Positions 23,290-35,136 of a stretch of 64,000 bases of DNA are shown one piece after another (position 1 is the stretch's first letter; the number at the start of each line of letters is the position of its first letter). The notes under the pieces were generated by a model that saw only the letters and a program-made list of their open reading frames with translations, was not told where the DNA came from and did not search any database. This DNA comes from Tetrastigma voinierianum. Lineage: Eukaryota; Streptophyta; Magnoliopsida; Vitales; Vitaceae. The DNA lies in the NCBI GenBank assembly GCA_016808115.1, contig JAEQBH010000287.1, positions 2,852,001-2,916,000 of the forward strand, read 5' to 3'. A program made the position numbers and the translations under genes.

Positions 23290-24290
23290 ATTTGTGAACT
23301 CCAATGCAGGCCCAACTAGGTTCATTGTCACAACAAAAGAACCATGTCGCTACATTGCAGCATCTGTCTTTGTCTTTAGGCTTTGTTGTGGCATTGTCGC
23401 GACATTTGTTGTTGCTTTCCAAAATGCCCTTTTGTCACGACAAAGTTTTGAATGTCGTGACAAGGATGTAGTACTGGTTGTCGTCTGTGCTGTTGTGAGA
23501 CTATCGCGACATTGAGGCTTAGCGACAAACTTATCATTGTTGTGACAAACTTTCAGTCGATTCCTCGGGACTATTGTCGCGACAAACTATGAAATGTTGC
23601 GACAAACTTTTTGTAGATTTTATTGGTCTTCTCCTCATCTTTTTCGTGACAAAGTTTGAAATTTCACAACAAACTTTCCTTGCCTTCTACACTGTATTAT
23701 GTCACGACAAACTTTGGAAATGTCGCTACAAAGTTCAGCTGACTCCATCTCATAATTGTCATGACATAAGGTTTGAATGTCGCGACATTCTTTCTGTCTT
23801 CTGCCCTTTGTTTTGTCGTGACAATCATTTCTATGTCGCAGCATAATTTAGGTGTTTCTTTAAGAATTCTTCTCATCTTTTATCACGACATATATTGAAA
23901 TGTCGCAACAATGTTCTACTGCCATTTTCCTTATTCTTTGTTGTGACAAACTTTAGAAATGTCGTGACAAACTTTCTTTGCCTTCTACTCATAATATGTC
24001 GGGACAAAGCTTTGAAATGTCACAACAAAGTTTACTGCCTTCAGTCTTATATTGTGTCGCGACATAGATGTGAAATGTCAGGACAACTTTTTGTTGTCTT
24101 CTCAAGCATTCTTCTCAATCTTTGTCGTGACAAGGCTCTGATTGTTATGACACTCATTCTGCCACTTGCCTGTAGTTTTGTCACGACAATACTGAAATTG
24201 TCACAACATTATGCACTTCTTGTCTTGTCCATTTTTGTTGCTTTTCTTGTTGATTTTGCTTCTTTTGCATTAAATCTTTGCAAAACACCA
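23290..24290. repeat. Array of TGTCGCGACA palindromes in LTR U3 of F
   Basis: By eye about 29 copies or near-copies of the 10-bp palindrome TGTCGCGACA occur at irregular spacing of roughly 20-60 bp, often flanked by AAACTTTGAAA. Many differ only at the two CpGs (TGTCACGACA, TGTCGTGACA, TGTTGTGACA), the pattern left by deamination of methylated cytosine. Open frames across the array are artefacts. Confidence 0.85.
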
Positions 24291-24391
24291 ATTTAGGTGA
24301 AGATTCCATAATTTTTTCATTGAATTGAACATTTAAGCTTCAAATATGCATGAAAAATGGACTTAAAAGTAGATGAGTTTCATACTCATCA

Positions 24392-24412
24392 AACTCCCCC
24401 AAACTTAAAGTG
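24392..24412 (-). other. Polypurine tract of element F
   Basis: On the minus strand AAGTTTGGGGGAGTT precedes the LTR start TGATGAG, as in Athila-type elements. Confidence 0.7.
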
Positions 24413-26489
24413 TTACTTGTTCCCAAGCAAAGAAAAGATTCATTTTTTTCCCTCAAGCAATTCAAACCGATTTTAAGGACATTTTTATTTTTCAATCATC
24501 TTTTCAAAAATATCAACAATCTGGATTTAGTGAAATGTCAGTTGTGATATCAATTCCAACTAAGCTTCCATTTATGAATCTTAAAGGTTTTCAATTCAGA
24601 TCATTCAAATAAACAAATAATTCATAGAATGTAAACAACTACAGTTCTTGACCTCTGATGTGAGTGTGTGTTTTGGTCTTCCCTTTATGACAACTTTGTA
24701 GGTTAGGTAACCTTATGAGACACATGTAAAAGAATGGTAGTCTCTTTAGAGTGATTTAGGTCCCATAGACTTGTTAGATATATTACTCTCCACTAATTTA
24801 GGCATAACACCACCCTTAGGATCAAATATGTCTTTTAGGATTGTAATGTATGGCTTGGGCATTAGGTAGTTGATTGGACATTTAAGGCCTACCCAAATTG
24901 CACATAATATTCACCATTTTTCCTTCAAGCTTCTCATCCTTTCTTTTCTATTAAAAACAACCTTCAAGCACTACCAAACTTGGTTTGGTGCATATTTTTT
25001 ATATGTTCTCACTATGGCTTTTTCTTTTTCCACTATCTACTTTCAATTCAGTTCCTTCAGTTCAAAAGCTTCTTTCTTTTCATTTTGTTCAAGGTTTTAG
25101 AAATGGTGCAATGTTTTGACTTCTTAAGCTTTCTACCACCCTTAGCAAGCTTTGGGTTAGTAACTCCCATGCCAATTGGCATTAGGGTACTAGGTGTAGA
25201 ATACCACTAAGAACTTAATTGCTCAAGGGAGGAAGGCTACAAGGCAAAACACATTCCCCTTGAAAGTGTATGCTTTTTCAACTTCTCTGTTTTCTATTGT
25301 GCACCTCCTTTAGTACATCTTTTCTGAGTTTATCTTCCTTTTACTTCCTTAATTCTCATCCTTCTTCTCATTCTAAAATTGCACTCCCCCAAACTTGTCC
25401 TTTTGATTACTTTTCAAGCACTCATCTTGCAATTTGGGAAAACAAAGGGTTCTTTACTAAAGGGTTAGATTTAAGGAAGCATTAAGGTTTTTTCATGTGG
25501 CTTTGATGATGAAATTGGCATTAGGCTCAAACAATGTACTAAGGTATATGCATATGCATATCACAAGGTAGGCTTTGAAAGGCACAAACTTTCCCATGAT
25601 GGCTTAAATCATTTCCTGTTGGTTGTGATGCCTATGATTTCGCCTTGAATAATAATCTAACAAGTTCTAGGACCCTTTTGAGACTAAGATTATGATGAAT
25701 CCAATAAGGTGTCCCTAACCCAAGCATAATTGGTTTTTCAAGGTACTAATGACCAATGTGCAAATTTTTACTAATCAATTGAACTGTATTGTTCAAGCAA
25801 ACTAGAATTATCAACCTGATCAACATCGTCATCAATTTTCAACTTTAAGAGTCTAAAATTTCAGCCTATTTGTCATTGACATCACAAATTTTCAATTTTG
25901 TTCAACTTATTTTTCCCAATTTCATCTACATATTTTCTTGTTTGGTTCCTAAACATGTTGTTGTGCTATATTAACATTCAGAAGTTCATTTTGATTTAAC
26001 AATTCAATTCATTATAATCATCATAGCACAAGTAACTCACAAACAATCATTCCAATTTTACCAAACAATCAAACTCACAATCTTCAGTATTCAGGATATG
26101 TACTCAATTGCAAAAAAAATTATTCAAATAGAGTGACACAATTGCACATATTTATCAAAGAGACTATTATTATATTGATGAGACAATTACAGAGAGCATT
26201 TAGATCAAACATTTACACACTAAAGAGACTCATTGTTTTTGCTTTTTATTGGGTTCAGTTGGAGATTTTATAGGTTCTCCTAGAGGTTTGGTTTTGGGTA
26301 TCATATGGATTGTTGAGGGTTCATTTGGAATAATTCTTGGAGGAACAAAAGGCATTGGGTGATGTTTAGCAGGTTAAGTAAAGGGTATGTTAAAGTCTTG
26401 CACATCTTAAGGGGCTATGATATAGGGTACATAGTTAGAGATCTGGATGTTTGGCAATGGTATTTTCTTCTTCCCTAACACTGTCTTCA
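24413..26489 (-). other. 3' non-coding region of element F
   Basis: About 2 kb between the env-like ORF and the polypurine tract. No domain is recognised. Athila-type elements usually have a long 3' untranslated stretch here. Confidence 0.5.
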
Positions 26490-28059
26490 TTGCCCATCTA
26501 GGATTTATGCATTTCCTTTTGTTAGTTCATGCTGCCTCTTACCTAGTGACTCTAAGGTTGCCCTTATGTTGATTTGTTCTTGAGTCATCAACCTCGGGCT
26601 CTCATTGCAAGAATGCAAACTGTTCAACCATGCTTGATCCCTGGAAATCAAAGAATCTTGGATTTGTCTGTCTCTTGTTTCTAGCATTCTACATAGATGC
26701 TTCCCTGACTCCTCCTATAAAGCTGCATCTCTTACCCTCAGCTCCTTTCTCCACATTGCATCCCTTTCCTCCAATTCTCTCTTCCATTCAAGATCTCTTT
26801 GTTTTATTGCCTCTTTCATGAACTGGTTTTTTTTCTCAGCTCAGCATCAAAATATTCATCCCTTAGTTGCACTTAAGCTCTTAATTGGTTGTCTCTCTCT
26901 CATATTATGCTCCATCTTTGTCATCATTTCTATAAGCTCTGCATTGCTGCCTTGCTGCCTGGAGCTTTCAGATTGCTCATTGTGGTAAGCTTCAGTTAGT
27001 GGCTCATGCATTTAGTCAAAACTGGGACTGCTCTGCCTTTATTCTCTCTTTACTGCATTGCTTAATATCAGAGCCTGCTTAGGATTCTCAATTCTTCTTC
27101 TTTCTTCTTCTATCTCCTTTATTGTCTCTTTGCCCTTGTTGGATGGAGGTTTGATTATGGCAGTGAGGGTGAATGGAGGGGGTTTGGGGCTTCTTTCTTC
27201 TTTCTTCAAGGTTGAATTGAATTGAACTCTTCCAAATATGCACAAAGTGGTTATGGTTGGAAGGTGGGGAATAAGACCTCTGAAGTTGCTGCACTAGTAA
27301 TTCAAAATGGATTTCTCTATGACCTTACCCATGTTTATCTTGTAGCCCTTCAGAATGGTGTACAAGAGCACTACTTCTTCCTTCCTCACTGTGCTCAAGT
27401 GTTTAGAAGGCAATTAGGATTGAGCTGAGAAAGTAGAATCAGAGCTTAGTTTCCTCAATCAGTGACCCTTTGGTGATAGAGTCAAAGGGGTTCTTTTTAG
27501 TTCCTTTACATTCCCCTTTCCCAGCAGTGAGCAGCTCCACAATCTTCTGGTGGTATGGGCTCCTGCAGCTTTTTGAACTTGGATCCATCTTTTAGATCCT
27601 TTAGCTTCAGCACTTTGTTTATCTCATTCTTGTCGAATGAGATCCATCTTCCCCTGACATAGCAGGTCTTCTCATTTTTTCCCACCATGTTTGAGTAGAA
27701 CTCTCTTACTAGTGCGGCATATCCAACTTACTTATGCTCACACAGTAGGCTCCACCCTCTCTTCTCAATCACCTCCTTGAATGATGAGATGAACTACCTA
27801 AAGACTCTTTCTCCAATGAAATCCTTCCTCAGCATTTTCTTGTCCATGACTTCATAGGCTCTATCTGATACAAACTCGTTCATCTTAACTTCCTCGCCTT
27901 ACTCTTTTTCTCCTTCGTTCCTTTTTCTTTTCTTCCTTCTTCAGGCACTTCCTGTTCAACTTCTATAGTTTGCAGCTCCAGAGTAGCTTCTTCTGTAATT
28001 TCAGCATACTCCTCCATTATTTCGTTCAAGTTTGGAATCAACCTCTATTGCTCAGACAT
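26490..28059 (-). pseudogene. Athila env-like / plant-transposon ORF of element F (decayed)
   Basis: On the minus strand it begins at the ATG at 28059 (MSEQ), followed by an acidic leader (LNEIMEEYAEITEEATLEL). Then come MNEFVSDRAYEVMDKKMLR, EVIEKRGWSL and, at 27690-27510, KNEKTCYVRGRWISFDKNEI with NKVLKLKD. The VRG..I.F....IN..L.L pattern is that of the plant retrotransposon ORF3 family (PF20167-like) placed after integrase in Athila elements. A basic, coiled-coil-like tail follows (KGKETIKEIEEERRR; IEMMTKMEHNMRERQ). Stops and frameshifts break it. Its function in the family is unproven; an envelope-like role is only a hypothesis. An internal TATA box lies about 120 bp upstream. Confidence 0.55.
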
Positions 28060-28175
28060 TGCCGTTAGCTGGATTTGGTTTAGGGTTTTGAAAAGGAAAA
28101 GGGAAGGTTCTAGGGTTCTAAAGGTTTGAGAGAATAAAAGAGTTTCCAACTTTTCAATTCACAACGTTTGAAGTT

Positions 28176-28188
28176 CTATTTTTATAGG
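28176..28188 (-). promoter_or_regulatory. Internal TATA box upstream of the env-like ORF of F
   Basis: CCTATAAAAATAG on the minus strand is followed by a CT-rich leader, CAAAACCCTAAACC and the ATG at 28059. It sits right after the second TGTCGCGACA array, mirroring the layout in the LTR. Confidence 0.5.
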
Positions 28189-28197
28189 CCTAGGGAT

Positions 28198-28530
28198 ATG
28201 TTGTGACAAGTCAACTGCTGCAACAACAAATTTCTATGTCATGACACAAAATTATGAGTCGCAAAACAAAATTGTCGCAACAAAAATTTTAATGTCGCGA
28301 CAAATAAATGACTCTGAAAGCTAAAATAATGTCGTGACAGTGGATTTTTAGGCAAACAAATGTCGCGACAATAAATTGTCGTGACAATGAATTAAAATGT
28401 CACGACAAAATATTAGACTTCCCATAGTGAACCTTTGTCGCGACATACAAATGTCGCGCCCTTAATACAAAATGTCACAACAAACTTACCTTATACCGAG
28501 AAAGGCCATACTGGTATTTGTCGCGACAAA
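28198..28530. repeat. Second TGTCGCGACA array, upstream of the internal promoter of F
   Basis: About 13 copies or near-copies of the palindrome seen in the LTR (for example at 28299, 28367, 28438 and 28520), again with CpG-decay variants. It lies between the integrase end and the internal TATA box. Confidence 0.8.
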
Positions 28531-29089
28531 ATATGCATTTTCATCCTAATCTCCATTTTTATCAAAATTTTGAGCCATTTTAATTAGTTTAACCTACTAG
28601 ACATCATGCAATTCATTTCCATCACTCAAATCATGCTTGTGAATACAAATTTAACATAAACTAAGCATCTCAATTCAAGTAATGACAATTAAGTTCAATT
28701 TTTCTCAACCTAGCAACACATGCAATTGTAAAAATACAGAAATTAATAAACTACCAAGAAATCTAATTGGAAACTTCTCACATAATTGTAGAGCATGCTC
28801 TTTCTCTTCAATTAGCTTAATTTCATTAATTGCATCAAAACCACTCTTTTACAATAACTCCAGCTTAATATTCAGCTTTCTTGTCTTGAAAATCAGTAAA
28901 AATCAACTAACATTAAAAAAAAAACTTGAATTCAAAACTCAAAACACACTAAACTAATTAAAAACAAATTATAAATTAAAACTAAAAATTAGCTTGGGTT
29001 GCCTCCCAAGAAGCTACTCAGTTTTATGTCTTTAGCTAGACATTGATGCAGTATGCACTCTTTTCAGCAAATCTCTTCAAAAATTTCAA
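28531..29089 (-). other. Spacer between integrase and the motif array of F
   Basis: AT-rich, no domain recognised. Confidence 0.4.
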
Positions 29090-30093
29090 ATCTCAAGCAG
29101 TTCCTCATTCATATTTCCTCCAATATAGTGTTTCAACCTTTGACCATTCACTTTAAACTCATTTCCAGGATCTGTTCTCAAAGTAACTGCTCCAAATGGT
29201 GTAACTACAATGATTGTGTAAGGACCACTCCACCTTGATTTGAGCTTCCCTGGAAAAATTCTGAGCCTTGAATTGTAAGTAGGACTAGCTCTCCTACTTT
29301 GAATTCATTTCTTAGAATTCTCTAATCATGCCATCTTTTAGTCTTGTCTTTGTAAATTTCTGCACCACATAGGCCTTGGTATTTCTCGCCTTCCAGCCAT
29401 TCAACTTAGTAATCTTTTCCTAGCGGGGGCTTGGCAATAAAACTTCATCTTCTTAATTGCATACATTGCCTTATATTCCAATTCAAGAGGGAGATGACAA
29501 GCCTTTCCAAACACACCAGGTGGGGACATCCCACAGAGACTTGTGCGCCTCGTAGTTTCTCCATAATGCATCATCTAGCTTTATTGACCAATCACTTCTA
29601 CTTGTATTCACTATCTTCTCCAGTATGTTCTTTATCTCCCTATTGGATATCTTAGATTGCCCATTTGATTGAAGGTGGTAAGCCAAACCCATAGCATGCC
29701 TTACTCCATATCTGCTCAAGAGTTTTGCAAACATTTTGTCAGCAAAATGGCTTCCCTTATCACTGATGATGGTTCTTGGGACTTCATATCTATTTAGTAT
29801 TTTCCTTTGAATAAACCCCCATAACTATGTTGGCATCATTTCTGGGACAAGAAATGGCTTCAACCCATTTGGATACATAATCCACAGCTAGGAGAATGTA
29901 TAGATTTCCAAATGAAGATGGGAAAGGTCCCATGAAATCTATGCCCCATACATAAAAAATTTGCACCACTAGGATTCCTTGCAAAGACATCTCATTTCTT
30001 CTATTTATGTTGCCCATTCTCTTACATCTATCATAGTGCTTGACCCATTCAAAATTGTCTTTGAATAATGTTGGCCAATAAATTCCCGATTGG
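29090..30093 (-). pseudogene. Integrase of element F, C-terminal three quarters
   Basis: The minus-strand translation begins LQSGIYWPTLFKDN and completes the zinc-binding HHCC with YDRCKRMG. The catalytic core has VWGIDFMGPFPSSFGN (first Asp), then ISDKGSHF (second Asp) and NGQSKISNREIKNILEK (Glu). The DNA-binding C-terminus shows KLKSRWSGPYTI, VTPFGAVTLRTDPGNEF and NGQRLKHYIGGN. Integrase joins retroelement DNA to host DNA. Stops and frameshifts are present. The N-terminal quarter is at 57087-57355, separated by the solo LTR at 30099-57081. Confidence 0.8.
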
Positions 30094-31320
30094 AGAATTG
30101 TAAAGGACCAAAACTGTATAAGCCAAAATTCTGACACTACCACCAAAGACTATTTTCATTGTCCTTGACAGTAATGCCAAAACTTGTTGATGACTAGATT
30201 TGTATAAATCAAAACTGATGAGTCAAGACTTCCAATTCCTGACAAAGGTATCAAAGATTAATTCAGTCCCTAGCAACTACACCAAAAACTTGTTTGCTGA
30301 ACAAAAATATATGAACACTGTTCTCTACTGAGGAATATAATTTATTATTTAAAATTTAATATGGTCTAAATCACTGCAAGTGCACAAGTCATACAAGTAA
30401 TAAAGTGGATTATAAGACCAGATATCATTCTCATAGGGATGGATGAGAAATTCTAAGGATCAACTACCCCTACTACTAAATAAAATCACTATTTGAACTA
30501 CTGTTTTCTATGATTTGTAAAATAACTAACAAACTATAATGAAACTACTTTTTGGTCATTTTTCCTCAATGAAAGAATAGTCTAAAAATAAGAATAAGAG
30601 ATTTCAATGAGTTGAAATAACAATGAGAATAAAATCAGTGTTATGATTATTGTTTTTGTAGTAGGTTCAAAAACTAGTACTGTGAAAGACATGAATTCTA
30701 GATTTGCCAAAGAGTAAGGTAGTATAGCCTTGGAATGCCTCTTGACACTACACATTTCACTGTTTAGAATACCATATTCCTAAACCAGGTCAATGGGTCT
30801 AAATTTTCATGCCCCCTAACTGGCCCCGACCTGACGGCTGGACCGAACCCGGGGACGCGAACCACTAAATCCATTTATTTGTAAAACACATTTCATATAC
30901 TTATTTTCAATGGGATATTTAATATCCATTTAAATCATATTTATGTATGTATGAAAATATGATCTCATTACTAATACGCATTATATATATAAAAATATAC
31001 ATTAATCATGGTAGAGAGCCCATCATTTGCTCAATTCCCACATTTATACAAGACGACATTTTTTGCCCTTTTTAAATCATTTACAAAACATTATAGTTCA
31101 TGTCTAAACATAAGTCAAAATATAATCTTCCCATGAAGATTTATACTTCTTTGTTTGCAATACAAAACAATTACATGATTTTTTTTTTTTTTTGGAATGA
31201 AATATATGCATGAGACGGAACATTTACTTATACTCCACACGATTCGACGATGACTCCGGGCTCTACGGTCTTTGATCTTGCCGTTATTCACTTAGTACAT
31301 GCACGTGATAAAATAATGTG

Positions 31321-31340
31321 CTAAGCATTTTCATGCTTAG
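31321..31340. promoter_or_regulatory. Conserved LTR palindrome (K)
   Basis: CTAAGCATTTTCATGCTTAG can form an 8-bp stem. The same element occurs at 44083 and 53918 and, in altered form, at 63037. Function is unknown; position near the LTR 3' end suggests an RNA-processing or binding signal. Confidence 0.5.
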
Positions 31341-31436
31341 TTGTTCTATGCATTTGTATCCTCATTTCAATCAAACATAAAATATGTATCTTTTCGAAAA
31401 CAATATTTTGGTACATTTTCAATGATCAATGTAATA

Positions 31437-31440
<4 letters not shown>

Positions 31441-31520
<80 letters not shown>
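31441..31520. repeat. (TA)n microsatellite in LTR K
   Basis: About 80 bp of uninterrupted TA. Confidence 0.97.
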
Positions 31521-31523
<3 letters not shown>

Positions 31524-33784
31524 AGTTTTTCATTCAAAACTCAAATTATGCATTCCACACATTTACTAATAAGTTTGCCCTTAAACAAATTTAACCATGA
31601 CTTTCTGTGCATAGGATAACGGAATCACCGGCATCTACGGTCCCACTGGGCTACAGGCCGGTATAAAAACATTTAATAACATAGTACGGTCCCATTGGAC
31701 TGCTGACTGGTTATCTATAAATTCATTTTGTGTAATAATTACCGATATCGTCTCATAGCTATGGATCTAAGATGCCACTTTAAATCATTTCGCTTGGCAA
31801 GATCGCTAATATCGACTTTTTGGCTGGTATACCGATCTATCCTTAAGTCGAATATGACGGATAACATTCTCTTAAGGGAATTAATACTTAGTCATAGTAA
31901 ATTACAATATTGTGTATACATATATACCCCAATAAACATATTTTGATGCTCATGTAGTTTTTATGGCAATCCATTTGCAATCAATTTCCCAATCACTTAA
32001 AACAAATTTGTTATAATGCCCTGAAAATCTTCTAATAGTTTTATAACATGTTCAGGGTGTAAAGTAAATTATATTATATTATTCCAGCATTTAAATGACT
32101 AAAAACAAAAAATGATAAAAATCCAGAAATTTTACAAGAGTCAAATAAATTTAGTAAAAATGTCAAATGGGGACCCAAAGGTCCTAAATGAGGAGTGTAA
32201 TGTTAAAAATGTGAATAAAATGAAATGAAATTGAAATGTAGTGGTAAAATAGCAAAAATGAGAAATGGGAATTAATGGAGTAGCCAAACATGGTTTGATC
32301 TACACTCTCTTGTTTCAAATTTGTGAAAGTTTGATCTACACTCTTCTTTCATTGTTTCAAAATTTATTGTGAAATATTATGAAATATTGAAATGATTTAT
32401 GATAAATTGCATATTGATTTGTTTTAAATTGATTTGATACAAATCCGACATAAATAAATTGCATATATAGGAAAATTTGTATGAGTGTTGAAAATAAATT
32501 ATTGTATCCAAATGTATATACACTATTGTAAATTGTATTGAATGATTTGAAGGCCCTTAAAAGAATGTTAACCGTCAAAATTCGAGTTAAGGATAGATTA
32601 GTATATCAATAAGGGTCAAATTAGCAGTATTATGCCGAATGTAATGAAGTGTCACTCGGATTCGTAGTCCAACGGGACATTATCAGTAGTGTTCACGAGA
32701 TTAATTTTTAATAACAAGTCAACAGCCTAGCGGGACTGTACTGTGTTATAAAACCGTTTTTATACCGGCCTACAACCCAACGGAACTGTGCCAGTGATTC
32801 GTTATCCTGTGCACCGAAAAGCATAGGTTAAATTCGATAAGGGAAAAATGATAATAAGATTGAAAATTGCATGATTTGTGATTTGAATGATTTAGTGCAT
32901 ATGAAATTGCATAACTTGAAATGACCAATGAATTGTAATTGAATACATATGTATTGTACTGCATTGGTCATTGGAAAAATGTACAAAAGCATTGTTTTAT
33001 AAACATTGCATGAGTTGATTTTGTAACGCCCCAAAAATACCCTAGAATTTTTATAATAATTCTATTATATATTTCGAGTATAAATAGAACCAAACTTGGG
33101 TTTTTCTGGGAATTTGTTAAATGTTATATGATTGTATGGCTAAATGTCAATTGCAAATGATATATGATTGAATGTGATATACTAAGTGATTAAGTGATTG
33201 AACCAGGAAATAACCCAAGTGTAAAAAGGGAAAAAATGGAAATTTGTAAAATGAGGACCTAAGGGTCAAATGATAAGCTTAAATGCTAAAGTGAAATTAT
33301 GAGAAATGAATGAGCAAAATGGAATAATAGGAGACTTAAATGAAAAAATGGGTTAAGAGCCAAAAGATGAAAGAGCCAAACATGGCCTTAGGAGAAAATG
33401 AACTTAAAGACCAAAAAGTGGTCTAAGGGCTCATTTGAGCAAAAACGTTTTTGAGAGAGAGTGGGAGAGGAGAAAAGCTAGGGTTTTTGGAGGAGATGAG
33501 GGATTGTTGTGTAAATCCTTCCATTTGTTCAAGATCTTTCAAGAAGGAAGAAGGAAAAAGGCTAGGGCTTCAAGTGCAAAGGGATTTAAGGTAAGAACCT
33601 AAACCCTAGAAAGTTTTATTTGATGTTAGGGTTAGGAAAAACCCTAATCCATCCATGGGTTTTGCTTATGGTTGGTCTAGGATGCCTTTGGGAGTGATGT
33701 CTAGAGTTTCTTTTGGATTTTGGGGTGATTTTGGAGAGAAATCGCCAAAGTGCAAAAAACAAAACTGGAAAATCTGGTCATTAT

Positions 33785-33912
33785 TGGGCTCCTACACCAC
33801 AGTGTAGGGAACCCACGCCGCAGTGTAGACCTACGCCAAGGCATGGGATACCCTCGTCGCGGCGAGGTCGAGGTGCCAAAATGGCACCCCTCGGGTACGC
33901 CGCGGCGTAGCT
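33785..33912. repeat. Palindromic CGCCGCGGCG-type motif cluster in LTR J
   Basis: Units ACACCACAGTGTAGG, ACGCCGCAGTGTAG, ACGCCAAGGCATGGG, TCGTCGCGGCGAGG and TACGCCGCGGCGTAG follow each other. They look like a short array of a degenerate inverted motif, GC-rich against an AT-rich background. Confidence 0.55.
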
Positions 33913-34436
33913 ACTGTTCACAACGAGCAATTTTTGGATTTTGGTTTACGAACACCTCGTATTCTTACACCGATAGTTTAAGGACTCTAATAAATGATTA
34001 ATGGGGGTTCATATAAGGATATAAATGAGTGAAAAACTTACCGTACCTCACCGCCTAGACAAAGCTTCACTTTGCCTCGACGAGATTTGTTTAGTGTCAT
34101 AATTGTTTACTCACTAAATGTGATAATTGTGATTGACTAGGGGTTGGTGAGGATCACCTAACCTAGGACCGAGATTAAAGGAAGAGCTATAAGAAAGCGA
34201 TATTTTGGTTTGTTCACTGAACCTCTATCCTTACCTCAAGTGTTTTGGTAGTTTACCAAATAAATTTGAAATGATTGTATGGAATATGCATATCTCTGAA
34301 ATGTTATTACGAAAGTGCATATGGATTTGAAAATGTGATATTTGAAATGTTGACAATTAATTGCTTTTGAGTGATTAATTGAATTATAAACGAATTGGTC
34401 AATTCTTGACATCTTGAATTGAATCGATATACCGAA

Positions 34437-34600
34437 CGACCAACATGGTGGGATGCACCAAGCGGCATCCGTCATGATGGCAAACCGAAATTATTCAATG
34501 TCCCACATGGCGGGATGCACCAATCAGCATCCGTCATGATGGTGTATGGCATTTTTAAATGACCACTTGGCGGGATGCACCAATCGGCACCTGTCATGAT
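34437..34600. repeat. Three tandem units (about 59-64 bp) in LTR J
   Basis: GG.GGGATGCACCAA..GGCA followed by TCATGATGG recurs at about 34443, 34507 and 34566. Confidence 0.8.
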
Positions 34601-34869
34601 GGTGAACCAAAATTGTTATGTGGGATGATTGGGCACTCAAATAAAGGCAAATATTAAGCCTCGCGATCATAGGTTTTATGCGCTTTTTGTGTACTAATCG
34701 ACTTCAATAACTCAATTGTTGCATTAGGCTCCCGGCTTTGCTACTGATCGTATTTTGTAGCTATTTTGGTAATTTTGCAGGTCAATTGCCTCATAATTCC
34801 TCAATTTGACTCGAACACATTGAACCTAAGCTGAATTCGAAGACTTATGATCAAATTAGAAGAATTTCG

Positions 34870-35015
34870 GCAAACTGGCGAAATTTTGGGGGTTGCAAAA
34901 TTTGGCAACCTGCAAATTTCGCAGGCTGCGAAATTTCTCAACCTGCGAAATTTCGCAGGTTGAGAATTTTTGCAACCTGCGAATTTTTGTAGGTTGCCAA
35001 TTTTCGCAACCTCTC
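34870..35015. repeat. CGAAATTTCG palindrome array in 5' LTR U3 of I
   Basis: Repeated CCTGCGAAATTTCGCAGG, GGTTGCAAAATTTGGCAACC-like and GGTTGCCAATTTTCGCAACC units, each self-complementary, lie about 115 bp upstream of the TATA box. Confidence 0.8.
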
Positions 35016-35128
35016 ACCTGACTCACCCTGGCTCGATCTAATCTACTTGTCGGGTGGTTTAATACAAGTTTGCCCTTATGTAATTTTGATTCTTTAGCAC
35101 AATTTTGTAATTTCCTCTTTACTGAGCT

Positions 35129-35136
35129 TATATAAG
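35129..35136 (+). promoter_or_regulatory. LTR TATA box of element I (5' copy)
   Basis: GAGCTTATATAAGCTCAACC. The same sequence occurs at 42894 in the 3' LTR. Confidence 0.6.

Larger units (their letters stand above)
21728..24391 (-). repeat. 3' LTR of element F, with expanded palindrome array
   Basis: On the minus strand it starts TGATGAGTATGAAACTCATC right after the polypurine tract. Its downstream half aligns with the F-family solo LTR (55960-57081 plus 30099-30800). It ends near 21728 by alignment to the solo LTR border, so the primer-site-like word at about 21795 lies inside it. It is about 0.9 kb longer than the solo copy because of the TGTCGCGACA array. Confidence 0.7.

Noticed and set aside
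23290..24290. CRISPR-like repeat-spacer array
   Set aside because: The repeated word is only about 10 bp, spacing is irregular, it lies in a plant LTR, and no cas genes exist here.
23294..24296. Cysteine/valine-rich open frames as small genes
   Set aside because: They are forced by the TGTCGCGACA repeats on both strands.
31341..31619. ORF with an isoleucine-tyrosine repeat
   Set aside because: It is translation of the TA microsatellite.
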